NCBI GenBank assembly: GCA_000733355.1
Contig: JNVV01000011.1
Location: 672,679 to 736,678, forward strand
Length of the DNA: 64,000 nt
Origin: Falciphora oryzae
Lineage: Eukaryota > Ascomycota > Sordariomycetes > Magnaporthales > Magnaporthaceae
Direction: 5' to 3'
In this document: positions 1-11,406 of the stretch, piece after piece
Position numbering within the stretch: position 1 is the stretch's first letter
Layout of the letters: the number at the start of each line of letters is the position of its first letter
The notes under the pieces: model-generated
The model's database searches: none
What the model was told of the DNA's origin: nothing
Seen by the model: the letters and a program-made list of their open reading frames with translations, nothing else
Made by a program: the position numbers and the translations under genes

Positions 1-1259
1 CCAAGTCGAGGCGGTCCTGGAGGGGCAGAGCGCGCCCGACAGAGGGCAATCAATCAGGTGTCGGATCGAGATGGCCGATGAAGTCGGTTCACAGGCTTGG
101 GCACTTGCGGGTGAGCAACGGGGTTGAAGTTATCAATGGTGGTGAGGGCTGTCAATAAAAGGCTTCAATCAGATAGGTGGTTTGGGCCCGTGCCTCAAAT
201 CCAACCACCATCAAGCGGCGCGACGGACAGAATGGACAGCTCAAAATTTTGGCAAAATTCTGGCGGTCTGGCGCAGCCATGATTTGGATTGGCCTGGAGC
301 CACCCAGCCGGCCGTTGTACCGGCTGCATGGTACCTGTGGTCCGCCGGCCATTCCCAGTCAGGCCAGGCCCCCCCTGTGGGGGAAGCCGGTCATGGCACT
401 CCTACCGTGGGCACCCGCAAGTGGGTGGTGCTTCGATGAATGTGTGGACACAGCACACACGCAGAGCAAGCATCGGCATGCACCCAGACACCCGCAAATG
501 CTCGAGTGCGGGCTGTGGCTGCATCGACGAAAATCGGCTGCAGGGACCGGCCATTTGAATTCACAACACCAACTCGTTCAGACGAAGCGCATGGTAGCGA
601 TCTGCGCGAATGGCAATCAACCCGCCCCAATGCTCCTGCCTGTCCGCCTTGTGTAGCACACGCTCTTCGCTGTGCCTTCCCTTGAGAGCCGACGTGGGAG
701 GAGTGGGGCCGCAACAGCCATTCCCCCACCCATCGACAAACGCGTGCGCCGCGGGCCGCTTCATACCTTTGAAAGCCCTGGACGGGCATGGATCGAGCAC
801 CAGGCGGCAGCTAAAAACAATTTTTCCCGTGTTTTTGTAGCCAGCGTGCCGGCCGCCGTCTTCTCCAGCTGCGTGCCTCCCTCCCTTCGCCATATTTGCG
901 CGCCTATGGTCGGCCAGTCGGCTCCTCCCTCCCATCGCCGCCTTGACTGCAGGGTGCCTGCTTCTCCAGCACGCTTTGCGGCGAGCCCGTTTCCGTTTTC
1001 TGTTGGACAGCGTCCCAGGATTTGCACCTGGGAGGAAGCCATCACAAACAGAGGCACAAGCCGGACTCGGGGTGTGTCGCAACAAGGCTTTGCCAGGACC
1101 ATTTGCGTTTTCAGACGGTCGCGTTTGCTGCGGCTTCTGGTGGCAACCGCTTTTAGCAATTGATTTGTCCCGAATATTTCTTGTCCTGTCTGCAGACCTC
1201 ACGCCTAGAATCGGCCTCCCCCATCTGTCTCCCGCGACCATCTCCCGCGGTCCGTCGAC
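1..1259. other. Upstream non-coding region
   Basis: No open frame here has composition or splice signals that I would defend as a gene. The last few hundred bases are CT-rich, which fits the promoter and leader of the coiled-coil gene starting at 1260. Several short frames overlap on both strands and look like chance products of high GC content. Confidence 0.5.
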
Positions 1260-3396
1260 ATGTCGCGACACTCATCAGACCGCTACTCCTACCCGTCTCC
1301 CTACGACCGGTCTTCGTCTGCACGCGGGCGGGAAGACAACCAAGAGCGTGGATATCGCGGCAATCGCGACTTTAACTCTCGCGACCGCCTCCGCCGAGAT
1401 GATCTCCTCGACAACCGCGACCATGACTCCCGCGACGTCCCCCGCCCCGCCGCGAGCGTTCCGACCGGCCCCAGGAATGGAACAGCCTCTGCACGCCCTG
1501 CACCGGCTCAGGTATCAAGCAGCGGTATGTTTGTGTGGACCCCGTCATGCCCACCAACAACGTAGCTGGGTATCATAGGTGCTAAAACGATGTCTAGGCA
1601 TGACGTCCACCTCCGGCCCTTTGGAGACCCGTAAAGATAGCGGCCCACCGCCCGAGCAACTAATCAAGCTCGTCCGCGACCTGGCTGCCTCTGTGTCCAA
1701 GCAGTCGGCAGCACAGTTGCGAAGAGACGAGCAGGACAGACACTACAAGCAGAGGGAGGAGTCTTACCAGAGACTCAAGTCACAACAGTCGGATTTTCCT
1801 TCCATAGGCCAGCAGCACGAGCAATGCCGGGACCGGGCTAAACTCGACCTCAACGTGGCCGCGAAGGAGTACGAGGGACACAAGAACAACACCCACAAGT
1901 TCGCCGAGTCGCTGGCAAAGATCATATACAAAGCCCTGCCGGAAACAGCGGCCGTCCGAGGTCCGGATACTGATTATGAGAAGAAGCTAGCTGCTGTGGA
2001 AAACAAGATGCACGCAGAGTTCGACCGCAAGTTGAAAGCTTGCAGACTAGAGTTCGACCGCAAGTTTGAAGCTCGCAGACAAGAGCTCGAGACCGTGACG
2101 ACCGGGTTCGAGGCCGTAAAGACGGAGCTGGAGACCGTAAAGACGGAACTCGAGACCGTGAAGACGGAGCTCGAAACTGTCCAATCATGTGCCGCGAGCG
2201 AGCGTGAGGACTACAAGAGAGAGCTTAACAGTCGCTTGGCGCAGCAAAAGTCTCAGCAGGAGGAGCTCGCGACTCTCAACATGGCCAGTGGGCGAGAGCT
2301 ACGCGCCCGTAATGATGAATTATCGACATTCGAGAAAGAGAGACACGAACTCAAGTCGGCCTGGGAGAAAGAGAGACACGAACTCAAGTCGGCCTGGGAG
2401 AAAGAGAGACACGAACTCGAGTCGACTTGGGAGAAAGAAAGACACCAGCTCAAGTCGACTTGGGAGAAAGAGAGACGCGAGCTCAAGTCGGCCTGGGGGA
2501 AAGAGAGACACGAACTCAAATCGGCCCTGGAGAAAGATATGGCTGGACTCAAGAACCTGCAAAGCCAGGTGGATGAGCAGGGAAATCAAGTTGCACAGCT
2601 ATCAAAGGCGCAAGAGACGATTTTGGGAGACCTCAATACACTCAAGGCAACGACCGACGTGCTCGACGACGACACCTTCGGAGAGTTATTGGAGTTTGTC
2701 GAGAACCAGCTACCCGCGGTCAAGAACGACCTGGATGAATTCAAGAAAGCCAGGTCGTGGCTTGCTCAAGTCATTGCCGGGGACGCAACCCATGTGTGCG
2801 ACAGCGCCAAAGCAGCTGAACAGCTCGAGTCCAAGTTCAACGAGCTTCAAGCGCAATTAACGGCGTCAATCTTGGAATCGGTCTCGGCAGCTGCTCTCCA
2901 GAAAAAGCTAAACCCTCATTTCGAGAAGCTCATCAGCGCTTGCGGTGGCCTTGTCCAGGAGGTGAGGGATAAAGTGGATGAGATGGGAACCAGATTGGCT
3001 GCTGCAAATAACCGGCTCGCAGTCGTGGAGAACGCATCACTAGGGCAACCTAAGGACGGGCTCAAAGAGGAGCTCACCCAGGAGCTTGAGCAGAAACACA
3101 CGAGCCTGAGGTCGGAATTTGAACAAAGGTACAACAACCTGACGGTAATGTTCAACCACCTCGATTCCCAGTACCAAAACATCAGTACCAAGCCCATGGT
3201 CGAGCAAATCGCCCACCATTACCACAGCGTGCAGCCCATCAACGAACAGATATACAACGAAATCCGGCAGGTTGCAAAGCGGCAAGATCGGGTGGAGGAG
3301 CATGTCAAGAGCATTTTCGAAGAGCCCAGGCACAAGCGCCCACGGATAACGGCGAACACGACGATGCAGCCTTTATCGAATGGTCACAGCAGTTGA
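1260..3396 (+). CDS. Large coiled-coil protein with hendecad and heptad repeats, two exons
   Basis: I do not recognise a named family. Exons are 1260-1524 and 1598-3396; the 73-nt intron has donor GTATGT, a GCTAAAAC branch-like site and acceptor CTAG, and joins the frames to give about 687 residues. The N-terminus (residues 1-90) is Arg/Ser/Asp-rich and probably disordered. From about residue 110 nearly everything is predicted coiled coil. Residues about 251-284 hold ETVKTEL heptads, and residues about 334-400 hold six copies of an 11-residue unit, EKERHELKSAW. A second helical block follows (about 410-660). The C-terminus carries a basic patch, HKRPR, that could be a nuclear localisation signal. 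The likely role is structural or scaffolding, by analogy with other long coiled coils only. The ATG at 1260 is the first in frame and lies just after a CT-rich leader. Confidence 0.8.
2332..2529 (+). repeat. 33-bp in-frame tandem repeat (11-residue unit, six copies)
   Basis: The unit encodes EKERHELKSAW with small substitutions (ES for KS, ST for SA, G for E). Eleven residues make three helical turns, so the repeat preserves helical phase with hendecad rather than heptad spacing. Copies at the 5' side are almost identical at DNA level, which suggests recent unit duplication. Confidence 0.85.
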
Positions 3397-5282
3397 GCCA
3401 CTAGCAACCCCACACCATGATGGTGCTCTTTCCCGTGTGTGCGCGTGTATATATATATCTAGCTATCTTTGGCCGGCAGAGCTGGGTTTGGGGACTGGGC
3501 TAGGCACCTGCGTCTGCTCGATGAACGAGCTTAGTGAAATTTACACATGGATGGCGACCGACAAGATATTGGAAACGGAATGCATTTTGGGGTGAATAAC
3601 AAAGGGGCGTTTCCAGACAGGGACGGCATTGGGCGTTTTGTTTCTGTTCTTTCACTTGGACTTCCTTTTCATCTCATTCCATGTCTCTTCTTGCTGAGTG
3701 TAATTGTTTATGCCCACACCGCATATATTTTACAGCAGATAGCAAACAGATACCCTTGGGCACAAACGATCGACGCTGGGTGGAGACTGCAAAAGAAAGA
3801 CATGAAATGGCGCCAACATATTCCAATTGACTGAAACCCATCGTACTAGAAGCATTCATCTATGAATAAAATTGTTTCTTAAGTAAAGGGAGTTGGTACC
3901 CGGACGCCTCGCTCCTACAATTTTTTTTTTTTTTTTTTTTTTTTGTTCTTTTTCTTCCCCTGACAGGAAGATACCCTTTTCTTCTTTGTGTTTGGCTGCT
4001 CATGTTAGTGTTGTTCCTGGAATTGTTGGAATTAGTTGCCCGTTTTTTAAGTTCCACAGGGCTGGATACGGTGCGTCATGCCTGAGCATCGTTGAAAAGA
4101 GAAAATGCATGTAGCTAAGTACCCAATTGTCGGTACCTGTCCCGTCTCACTTCATGATCGGAGATGCCCAACCAGGCTGGTTCAAAAGCTGGAGAGACAA
4201 TGGAGTGGCACTTGAGCCTCCACAACCCCAGCCCAGTCCCCAGGCCTGCTTACCTAACCGCGGCAGAGACCCATGAGCGTGTGATTGACGGTTCTGGGGT
4301 GGCCCCTCCAGCGCCTGGGCAATTATGGCAAGGTTCACTGGACGCTTGATTAGGTTCCCGCTTGCGCTTGCGAGGGTCAGCTTCCAGCAGCCGGGCAGCC
4401 AGCAAACCGCAGCACGACTCCACCCCCCAAAAGGACGACGGCCGGCTGCGACCTGCCACCAACCCTTGGCCTTGTCGCGGTGAGAGACGGATCGCCTCAC
4501 TCGGGCACGATTGAGACCACCACATCACCTGCCACGCGCATTCGAACACCCCCCGATAACGCGCCGCTGGATAGCCGCATGCATCGCCCTCTCTCGCACC
4601 GCGCCCTGATATGGGAGAGGTGTGCTTCCCGCGTCCCGTCTCGCAGAGCGTCGCTGTGAGGGCCGTTGACGGCACCGCGCGCCCGTCGCCTCTTTCGCTG
4701 TCGTCCGGGCCTGCACTAGGAGTTTGAGCGACAAGCCGCATGAAATTCCCCGAACACCACCACCAACCAGCCACTCCCCGCCATCACGCCCGTCGCGCCT
4801 TCATCGCAACATCGTATGTGTTGTCCGTCTGTCGTCTGCCTTGATTGCCGCCGCCTCGATCAGTTCGTGTTGCGCATTCGAGCTGCCGGCTAACCAATCG
4901 CCGCGTGCGCATCCGCTCCAGGTCCAATTGCACACCTCACCCGTCACGACCACGCCCATCGTCGCGCGACCAAGAAGCCTCGTCGCCTGGCTGAAAAAAA
5001 GAAAACAAGGGAAACCCCAAAACGGATTAACGACATACCCGACCGGCCTCCGCGGCGCCTTCACGCGACCCCGACCGCCCGCCTTTGTCCGTTTTCGATC
5101 GCAGTCGCTGCCGCAAACACCACTCCTTGCCACCTCGGGCTTTGCCGCGCAGCTAGCTGTCTCTCCCGCCGGCGCCATTCCACGCCCGCCTTTGCCCGTT
5201 TCTGAGACACCGAGGCCCCGACGCCCATTGCCGGAACGAGCAGTAGTCCCACGACCACCACCCATGACACGCCTCCCAGAAA
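3397..5282. other. Intergenic region with T24 tract and GC-rich leader
   Basis: A run of 24 T lies at 3921-3944. From about 4250 the DNA becomes GC-rich and CT-skewed, the usual look of a long 5' leader in this window; it leads into the ATG at 5283. Open frames on both strands here (for example 4724-5410) have proline/arginine-rich low-complexity translations and no splice support, so I do not call them. Confidence 0.5.
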
Positions 5283-7561
5283 ATGGATCTTGCGGCGCAG
5301 AGAGTCTACAGTCTTGCCCAGCGCATCCTGCCCGACAGGCCACACCATCTCGCGCTGTTCCCCGACCGGAGATATCCCGTTCCGCCAGACTTTTGGCAGC
5401 ATCATTCTAATCTTCAATACTCCACCTTCCTGTCTGATACCGACCGCGGCATCCTCTTAACTCGCCCGTACTATGAGATTCGGGAGGAGCCCGATCCACT
5501 CCCACGCAGTCCAGCGACCGCGGCTTCGAAGCTAGAACCTAAGAAAGCCGTGACCAAGATGTCTTTCAAGGACTACCAGAATAGCAAAAAGAAACTCTCG
5601 TCCTCGCCGCCAGACTCCGCCCCGCAGCCACGACAGGACGCGAAACAAGGCGGCACCGATGGGCCCAGGCCGGCAAAGCTCCCTGTACCCAAGCCTGCCG
5701 ACGGTAAGAGGAAAGTGTCCGACGTGTCGGTCAGCGCCGGCTCTACTCCCAAGGATGATATCGTCAAGAGGTATGAAGCAGGACCAGGCCGCTATTGGTC
5801 TTATTCGGGCTCGACCCTTCGGGTTATCTTCCGCGATTCACTGACAACCATCTGACTTGCAGGCCTAGAGTGCCGTCAAGGGAACCTCTGAGGAATGGTA
5901 GGAGCCCCTCTCCAAGCCACGGCAGGAGATCGCCAGATTTCCCCGATAGCGCCCGTCCTCACAAGAAAATCCGCGTGGGCGACGTCGCAAAACCGGATGC
6001 ATCGCGCACACCAAGGCTAGACGCCGGCGCCAACAAGAGCTTGCCCGCCTCCGCCGACAGATCCACGTCCCATAGGGACGTCAAAAGCGGCGGGCATGTT
6101 CTCGCGAACGGTCGCAGCATCTCAGCAAGCAATAAAGCAGCCTCGCCCCAGAGACAAACCGTGAACGGGCTCAAATCCTCCAGCATGGTCAGGTCCGAGT
6201 CGTCCGGGAAAGCATCAGTTCCTCCCCTCCTATCACCTCTCAGGATCTCGATCGACGACGACCAGGAGATCAAAACCAAGGGCCCAACGAAACGTCCGGC
6301 GGATACGGTGGCCGTCCCTAAGGTATCTGGCAGGGCTGAGGGGCTCGCAATCAAAAAGCCAGCAAGGCCGTCATTACCTCCCTTGCTTTCGCCCACTCTT
6401 CCAGATATTGTGGAGCAAGAGCTCGCGCGAGCGAAGATAACACCACCAAAGGGCGATATTAACTCCATTGAGAGTCGGGCGGTGGATTCTCCCAGCGTGG
6501 GGGGGAAGACGGTTCCCAAGGCCGAGGACGAGCCCGAAGTCCCTCAGTTGATTGTAAATTTGAAGTACAAGAAAAAGAACTCGTTGCGTGTCCAGCGGCT
6601 GCTAGCATTGCAGCCCGCTTCCAAGATCGGGTCGCTGAAGAAGGAGCGATCGATGAGCGTCGAGGTCAACTCGCCTCCGGCCAAGAAGCGACCGCGAGGG
6701 ACAGAAGCTGCGGCGGCGGAGTCGGTTGCTACCAAGCGACCCAGGACCTCAATGGACAGCATCATGGTCTCGAAACCAGTGGCCCCGTCGACGCCACTGA
6801 AGACGGCCGCCACGGCCATGTCTCGGGTGGCATCGAGCAACTCCCAGGCTCAGACGCCAGGCGACACGGCAACGACGGGTCTTACCCCTGGGCCAGGTGA
6901 CCGTCCCTCCACGAGCCACGAGTTCGACCCTTCCAAGGGCATGTCGTCGGCCACCCTACGTCGAAAAGGTGGCGAGTACACGAACCTGGGGACACAGCTG
7001 AAGCATAAACGGGACGGCATCCTCAGGCCAGTTGCGGGCGCCAACAAGGCCGAGGTGATCGGAAACCTGACTAGCTCGGATAAGAAACGAGTTGCAGCCC
7101 TGAGCCTCGAGATGGTCCTGTCCTACATCGTCGGATTCGACGCCGTAAACCAGTCCAGGAATCAGGATCGGAAAGCTGGCGACTTCCAGCTGTGGGAATC
7201 CCTGATCCCGCATCTGGGCGAGCTCCGGAACTTCACTCGCTCCTACAAGGCGCTGGACGGGATTGCAATGCAGCTAAACGCCATTGTGATCGAGGAGCTG
7301 ATCAGGGTGTACTACCACCACGACATCGCGACTGTCGGGACCAGGATGGTGCGTTTCGGCAAGAAGCTCCACGAAACGTGGGTGGAGGCGCACGGCTGTG
7401 TCAGCACTATCACCGAGGGGTCCATGAAGGCGGACCTTGGCCCGTGGTCGAGGCCGTCTAGCGCTGCCGCTCAGGCGCTCCAGGTGCTTCGCCAGTGGGC
7501 GCAACGCGAAAGTGTTGACTGGCGACCCCAGCTCTCGCTAAGGATGAGCAATGGAGCCTGA
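5283..7561 (+). CDS. Uncharacterised Ser/Pro/Lys-rich protein with conserved-looking termini, two exons
   Basis: Exons 5283-5770 and 5863-7561 are joined by a 92-nt intron (GTATGA donor, a CTGAC motif near the 3' end, TTGCAG acceptor) to give about 728 residues. I do not recognise the family. The first 65 residues are ordered-looking (a helical start, then many aromatic residues, including a DFWQHH motif and a later RPYYEIREE stretch). Residues about 90-480 are low-complexity, rich in Ser, Pro and Lys, with several KKPxRP/KKRPR basic patches that suggest nuclear localisation. The last 180 residues, starting near RRKGGEYTNLG, are helical and hydrophobic (LSLEMVLSYIVGFD, LIPHLGELRNFTRSYKALD) and resemble a folded helical domain. 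This layout, a folded C-terminal domain after a disordered basic tract, fits a chromatin or transcription adaptor; that is inference. Confidence 0.82.
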
Positions 7562-9049
7562 TAGACGAGCAAGATGGCCCCAAGGGCCGATCTGGCCGCG
7601 CGACCTGTTCCATCTGCGGAGACACTATTAGCATCAGCCTGATGAGAGACGGAGCGAATAATCCCCAGCGAACATGTTAACTTTGCCTCTCCGCCTTTTA
7701 ACTGCCATTTCTTTTCTCGGCTTTTATTCTTGATGTCCTTTATCGTATCGCGGTTTTGCTGTCTCCTCCATTCCCCCATCGTCATTCACATCTGTTTTCT
7801 TTCCCCAATATGTCTACTTCCTAAATGGCGAGGATAATGAATCACAGGCGTGCTGGAGTTATATATCTGTGCTATCCCCTGTCTACCTACCTACTATGAT
7901 ATCCCTGGGCTTTTTTCTCCCTCTCCTGCTGTGTTTATCCCCCCCCCCCCCCCTTTTTTTTTTTTTTTTTCTTCTTTTTCTTACTATCTTCCCCTTCATC
8001 TCCCTGCAAATACTCTATTTCGCTCTCTGTTCTTGTTTCTTATCAAGTGGCTTGGAAGCCTACTATTTATTATCATGGCTCGCTCCGGGTTAAGGAGTCT
8101 GCCGCCGCTTCTCGCGCATGTATCTGGCCTAGCGTTCCTTGTACGAACCATGAATTTCTAGTGAGAACCAAGGGGTCATACTTGCCGCCTCGGTGGTTAT
8201 GCCTTGATGGCCAAGGGGCCGTGGGCGTCTCTGGTGTTGCTAATCAGAAAATACGACGCTCCAATGTGGAGGCACGAAGAATACCTGCCTCGGTACCTAG
8301 ATAGTCAATCTAGACCTTAAGATTCCAGAGGCAAAGCCCTTGTGTTACAGATTGCCCATATGTATGATCATCACTGACGACATCCATTGGATTGCCCTCT
8401 TATCTTTTACTCAAATCTAGGCGTTGAACACAGAGCCGCCGTCACCCAAGCTCGTTCATGACGAAAAGAAACGGCATTCCGTTTGGCTTAATTTTTGGCA
8501 TTTTGTTTTTTAATATTTTTCTGTATCTTTCCTTCTAACTATATTTTCCCAGTTTTGTCTCGTTTCCTGTTCCTGTATCCCCTCCTGTTCTTATATCCTT
8601 ATGTGTCTTTTTTTTTTTTTTTTTTTTTTTTTTTGGCGGTGGTGCAGGCGAGAGGCGCCTCTGCCACCCGTTTTTTCTTGGACGAGCGCCAGTACCCAGC
8701 TGTGAAGTTTGAAAACAGCGACATGATGCATGCAGTCAAAAGGTGGGGCGGAGGACAGTTGACGCCCCACCTCGCACGAATCAAACGCCACTGACGGAAC
8801 CTTGCGTTCTCTTTTGAGAAGCACAACCTTGCGCTCCAACTTTAGCGCAGAAGTCTCTCCCGACTGCCAGTTTCAATGCCACCAAACAAAGCACTCTGAC
8901 AACCAACCGAAAGCGTCCTTGGCTGGCACCTCAGCTCTCTATACCTTCTTGCCGGGCTCGGGCAAATCCTCACACCATTGCCGCTTCATTGTACCGCCAG
9001 CCGACTGCCGCCTATCGGACTTCATAGGGATCTAACCAGCGCCTCCTGC
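7562..9049. other. Intergenic region with homopolymer and pyrimidine tracts
   Basis: A C15 run followed directly by T17 lies at 7939-7970, and T27 at 8608-8634. Between 8495 and 8607 the + strand is made of loosely repeated TTCCTGTATCCC-like words, one of several such blocks in this window. No gene seen. Confidence 0.6.
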
Positions 9050-9154
9050 ATGCGTTTTTGTCTGGGCAAACTACCCGCCCGGCCAGTTGGTTTGCTCCCT
9101 CGCCGGGCTCCGCTCGCATCGTGGGACAAATGGCGCCAGCACCGGCAAGGGTAG
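9050..9154 (+). promoter_or_regulatory. Upstream ORF overlapping the F-box gene start
   Basis: An ATG at 9050 opens a 34-codon frame that ends with TAG at 9152-9154, past the proposed main ATG at 9130 and in a different frame. If the transcript starts upstream, scanning ribosomes would meet this ATG first, so it could reduce translation of the main frame. Whether it is in the mRNA is unknown. Confidence 0.4.
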
Positions 9155-11406
9155 GCTCCCAAACAACCCGGGGAAGTGGGACAGCGCGACCCCTTCGCCG
9201 CGCCCCACCCCGACAGGCCAAGGAGCGGTCGGCACCTGCGGCTGCGTCGCCCCGCCCGGCAGGGCCCGGAGCTCGTCCACAGCGAGTCACACGAAGCTCT
9301 GCTGCGGCCACGCGCCCGCAGCCCTCGCCTTCGCCCTCGAGCGAATATGACTGGTCGCCGCCGCCGCCCAGCAAATCTCGTGCTGCGCCGCGCCAGGCCC
9401 GTAACCCCAAGAGGAACCGCCCGCCCCTCGCAGCCTCCCGCTCGCAGGGTGTGACCAAAAAACGACACCGGCGCCACAGCCCCGTCGGCGCCGTCACCAT
9501 CGACGACGACCATGTCGTCCATCTGGCTGCTGCCCAATCTGGGGACCAGGCGCCCCGATCAGTCGCCGCTGAGCAGCTCGCAGAGCAGAGCTCCGGCGCT
9601 CGCCATCTGCCATGGAGCGAACTCCCCTACATGATCCTGGTCGACGTCTTCTCGTTTGCTGCTAGCCCACTCGACAACGCCGCGTCGGTGCGTTGGTTGG
9701 CCGAGGCAAGCACGACTTGCCGCTCCTTCGCCGAGCCAGCACTGACGGCATTGTACCGAAGCCCGCCCCTGCTCAGCCTGGCCATGGCACATGGCTTTGC
9801 CGACCTCTTGGCGATGCCGCCTTCCGTGACCATGTTCAACTACCGCCAAAAGGTCGAGTCCCTCTCTATCGATGTCGGTTCCATAGCTGCCTTGACCTTC
9901 AAAGGCCACCACCTCGATGTTAATCGCATGGTGCTACGCTGTCCCCGGCTGGCTGAGTTGGACTTCTTCCACCAGAAGGACATGGCGCCATATCGACAGC
10001 TGGACGATCGCCTCCGATGGACATACCCTCGTTCGCTCTTAGACTGCGTCGCTCACGGCGGCACACCCGAGCCGCCATCCGAGCTGTCTGCCGAGAATCA
10101 ACAATGTTTCACACTCATGCGGGCCTGGCGATGGAGTGCGAGAATGATGGGCCCCGAGCTTGACTTGGATCAAATAAAGTCGATCCATCGCTCCCGTGGG
10201 TTCTCAAGCCTACGCAAAATCAGCTTTGTCAACTTCCAACGACCATCGCTCAAAATCAAGAACGCCGATGACGCCCAGATCGCTACAATGGACAAGGAGC
10301 ACGCCGCTGACTTTGCGGCGCTCATCCAGGCGCTGCCGGCGCTGTCACATCTTGTTCTCGATTCTTGCACTGTTGCCAACGAGTATCTCTTGCCTCTCCT
10401 CCCCACGACTTTGGAGAACCTAGAGCTCATCAATTGCTGGGACATCACGGCTGACGCACTGGCCGACTTTCTCGCCTCGCATGGTCACGACCTACGCCAC
10501 CTTACCCTCAATCACAATCAGTCGCTGAGCTTATCTTTTTTACCGCTGCTGGGATCATGTTGTCCAAAACTCAAAACACTGCGAATCAACCTTGCGTACT
10601 ATGCGCACCACGTGAGCTACAACGACTCGAAGCCTTTGTACGAAGAGTTGTTGCTGCCAGACCAAGTCCCAATGTGGCCTCAGAGCATCCAGGTCGTGGA
10701 GATAGAAAACATGCGCAAGTGGACACCAGAAGCAGTCGAGATGTTCTTCAAATCCTTCATCGACTGTGCCCCAGACATGCCGGACCTCCGCCGGCTCAGC
10801 CTCAGAGCCATGCTGGATATTCCTTGGCGACAACGAAGCGAGATCAGGGAGACGTGGGAAATGCGACTCAAAAGGTGTTTTGCCCGGAACCCAACGCCTC
10901 CACGGCCCTGGAAGTCCCTAGTCGACGTAACGCTCGCGCACGAACCCGAGGCGCAGCCGCACAGGAAGCCGGCAAAGCGCAGGTCCTCGACCGAGCACAG
11001 CGGGCCATCACGCCGCAGCGGGCGAATATCGGCGCAGGCGTCGGGCCAATCTTCACGTGCCAGCAGCGTTGCGCGGGGGCTGAGGAGGCTCCATCGCGGC
11101 CAGGTCTCTTACCGAGAGCCGGACAGCGACGAGGACATGGATGACATGGATGAAGGATCTGGGGAGGACCAGGAGGATGAGGGTGATGCGATGGGAGGCA
11201 GTAATGTCGGTGCACCGTCGCCAGCATCCGACGTCCCTCTGGATTTTGTCCAGGGGCTCTGTGAGGTGGTCGATCTCCGGTTCGATAACCAGAAGCCGAC
11301 GGAAATGCAGTTCAACATGGATGATTTCCTGGACCAGGACGACGAAATGTCGGATGAGGACTGGGATGGCGACGTTGACGGGGATGACGACCAGTACGCA
11401 TGGTAG
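9130..11406 (+). CDS. F-box / leucine-rich-repeat-like protein
   Basis: Intronless frame of 758 residues from the ATG at 9130 (context ACAAATGG). The frame continues upstream to 9058 but without an ATG. Residues 1-150 are Pro/Arg/Ser-rich and disordered. An F-box-like segment begins near residue 159 (LPWSELPYMILVDVFSFA) and continues through a WLAEASTTCRSFAEPAL stretch, the usual F-box position. The middle (about 230-600) has repeated leucine motifs such as LSHLVLDSCTV, LENLELINCWDIT and LRHLTLNHNQSLS, typical of irregular cysteine-containing LRRs. The C-terminal 150 residues are Ser/Arg-rich and then strongly acidic (DEDMDDMDEGSGED). F-box/LRR proteins are substrate receptors of SCF ubiquitin ligases; the substrate cannot be inferred. 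F-box assignment is by pattern, not by search. Confidence 0.8.
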   Translation: MAPAPARVGSQTTRGSGTARPLRRAPPRQAKERSAPAAASPRPAGPGARPQRVTRSSAAATRPQPSPSPSSEYDWSPPPPSKSRAAPRQARNPKRNRPPLAASRSQGVTKKRHRRHSPVGAVTIDDDHVVHLAAAQSGDQAPRSVAAEQLAEQSSGARHLPWSELPYMILVDVFSFAASPLDNAASVRWLAEASTTCRSFAEPALTALYRSPPLLSLAMAHGFADLLAMPPSVTMFNYRQKVESLSIDVGSIAALTFKGHHLDVNRMVLRCPRLAELDFFHQKDMAPYRQLDDRLRWTYPRSLLDCVAHGGTPEPPSELSAENQQCFTLMRAWRWSARMMGPELDLDQIKSIHRSRGFSSLRKISFVNFQRPSLKIKNADDAQIATMDKEHAADFAALIQALPALSHLVLDSCTVANEYLLPLLPTTLENLELINCWDITADALADFLASHGHDLRHLTLNHNQSLSLSFLPLLGSCCPKLKTLRINLAYYAHHVSYNDSKPLYEELLLPDQVPMWPQSIQVVEIENMRKWTPEAVEMFFKSFIDCAPDMPDLRRLSLRAMLDIPWRQRSEIRETWEMRLKRCFARNPTPPRPWKSLVDVTLAHEPEAQPHRKPAKRRSSTEHSGPSRRSGRISAQASGQSSRASSVARGLRRLHRGQVSYREPDSDEDMDDMDEGSGEDQEDEGDAMGGSNVGAPSPASDVPLDFVQGLCEVVDLRFDNQKPTEMQFNMDDFLDQDDEMSDEDWDGDVDGDDDQYAW

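Noticed and set aside
391..1271. Several overlapping frames on both strands in the first 1.3 kb
   Set aside because: No consistent frame, no splice signals, no motif; high GC makes stops rare.
4724..5410. Long + strand frame of 228 codons before the gene at 5283
   Set aside because: Proline/arginine-rich low-complexity translation in a GC-rich leader; overlaps a better supported gene with a proper intron and start.
9058..9129. Upstream extension of the F-box frame
   Set aside because: Begins with TTG, not ATG; the first in-frame ATG is at 9130.
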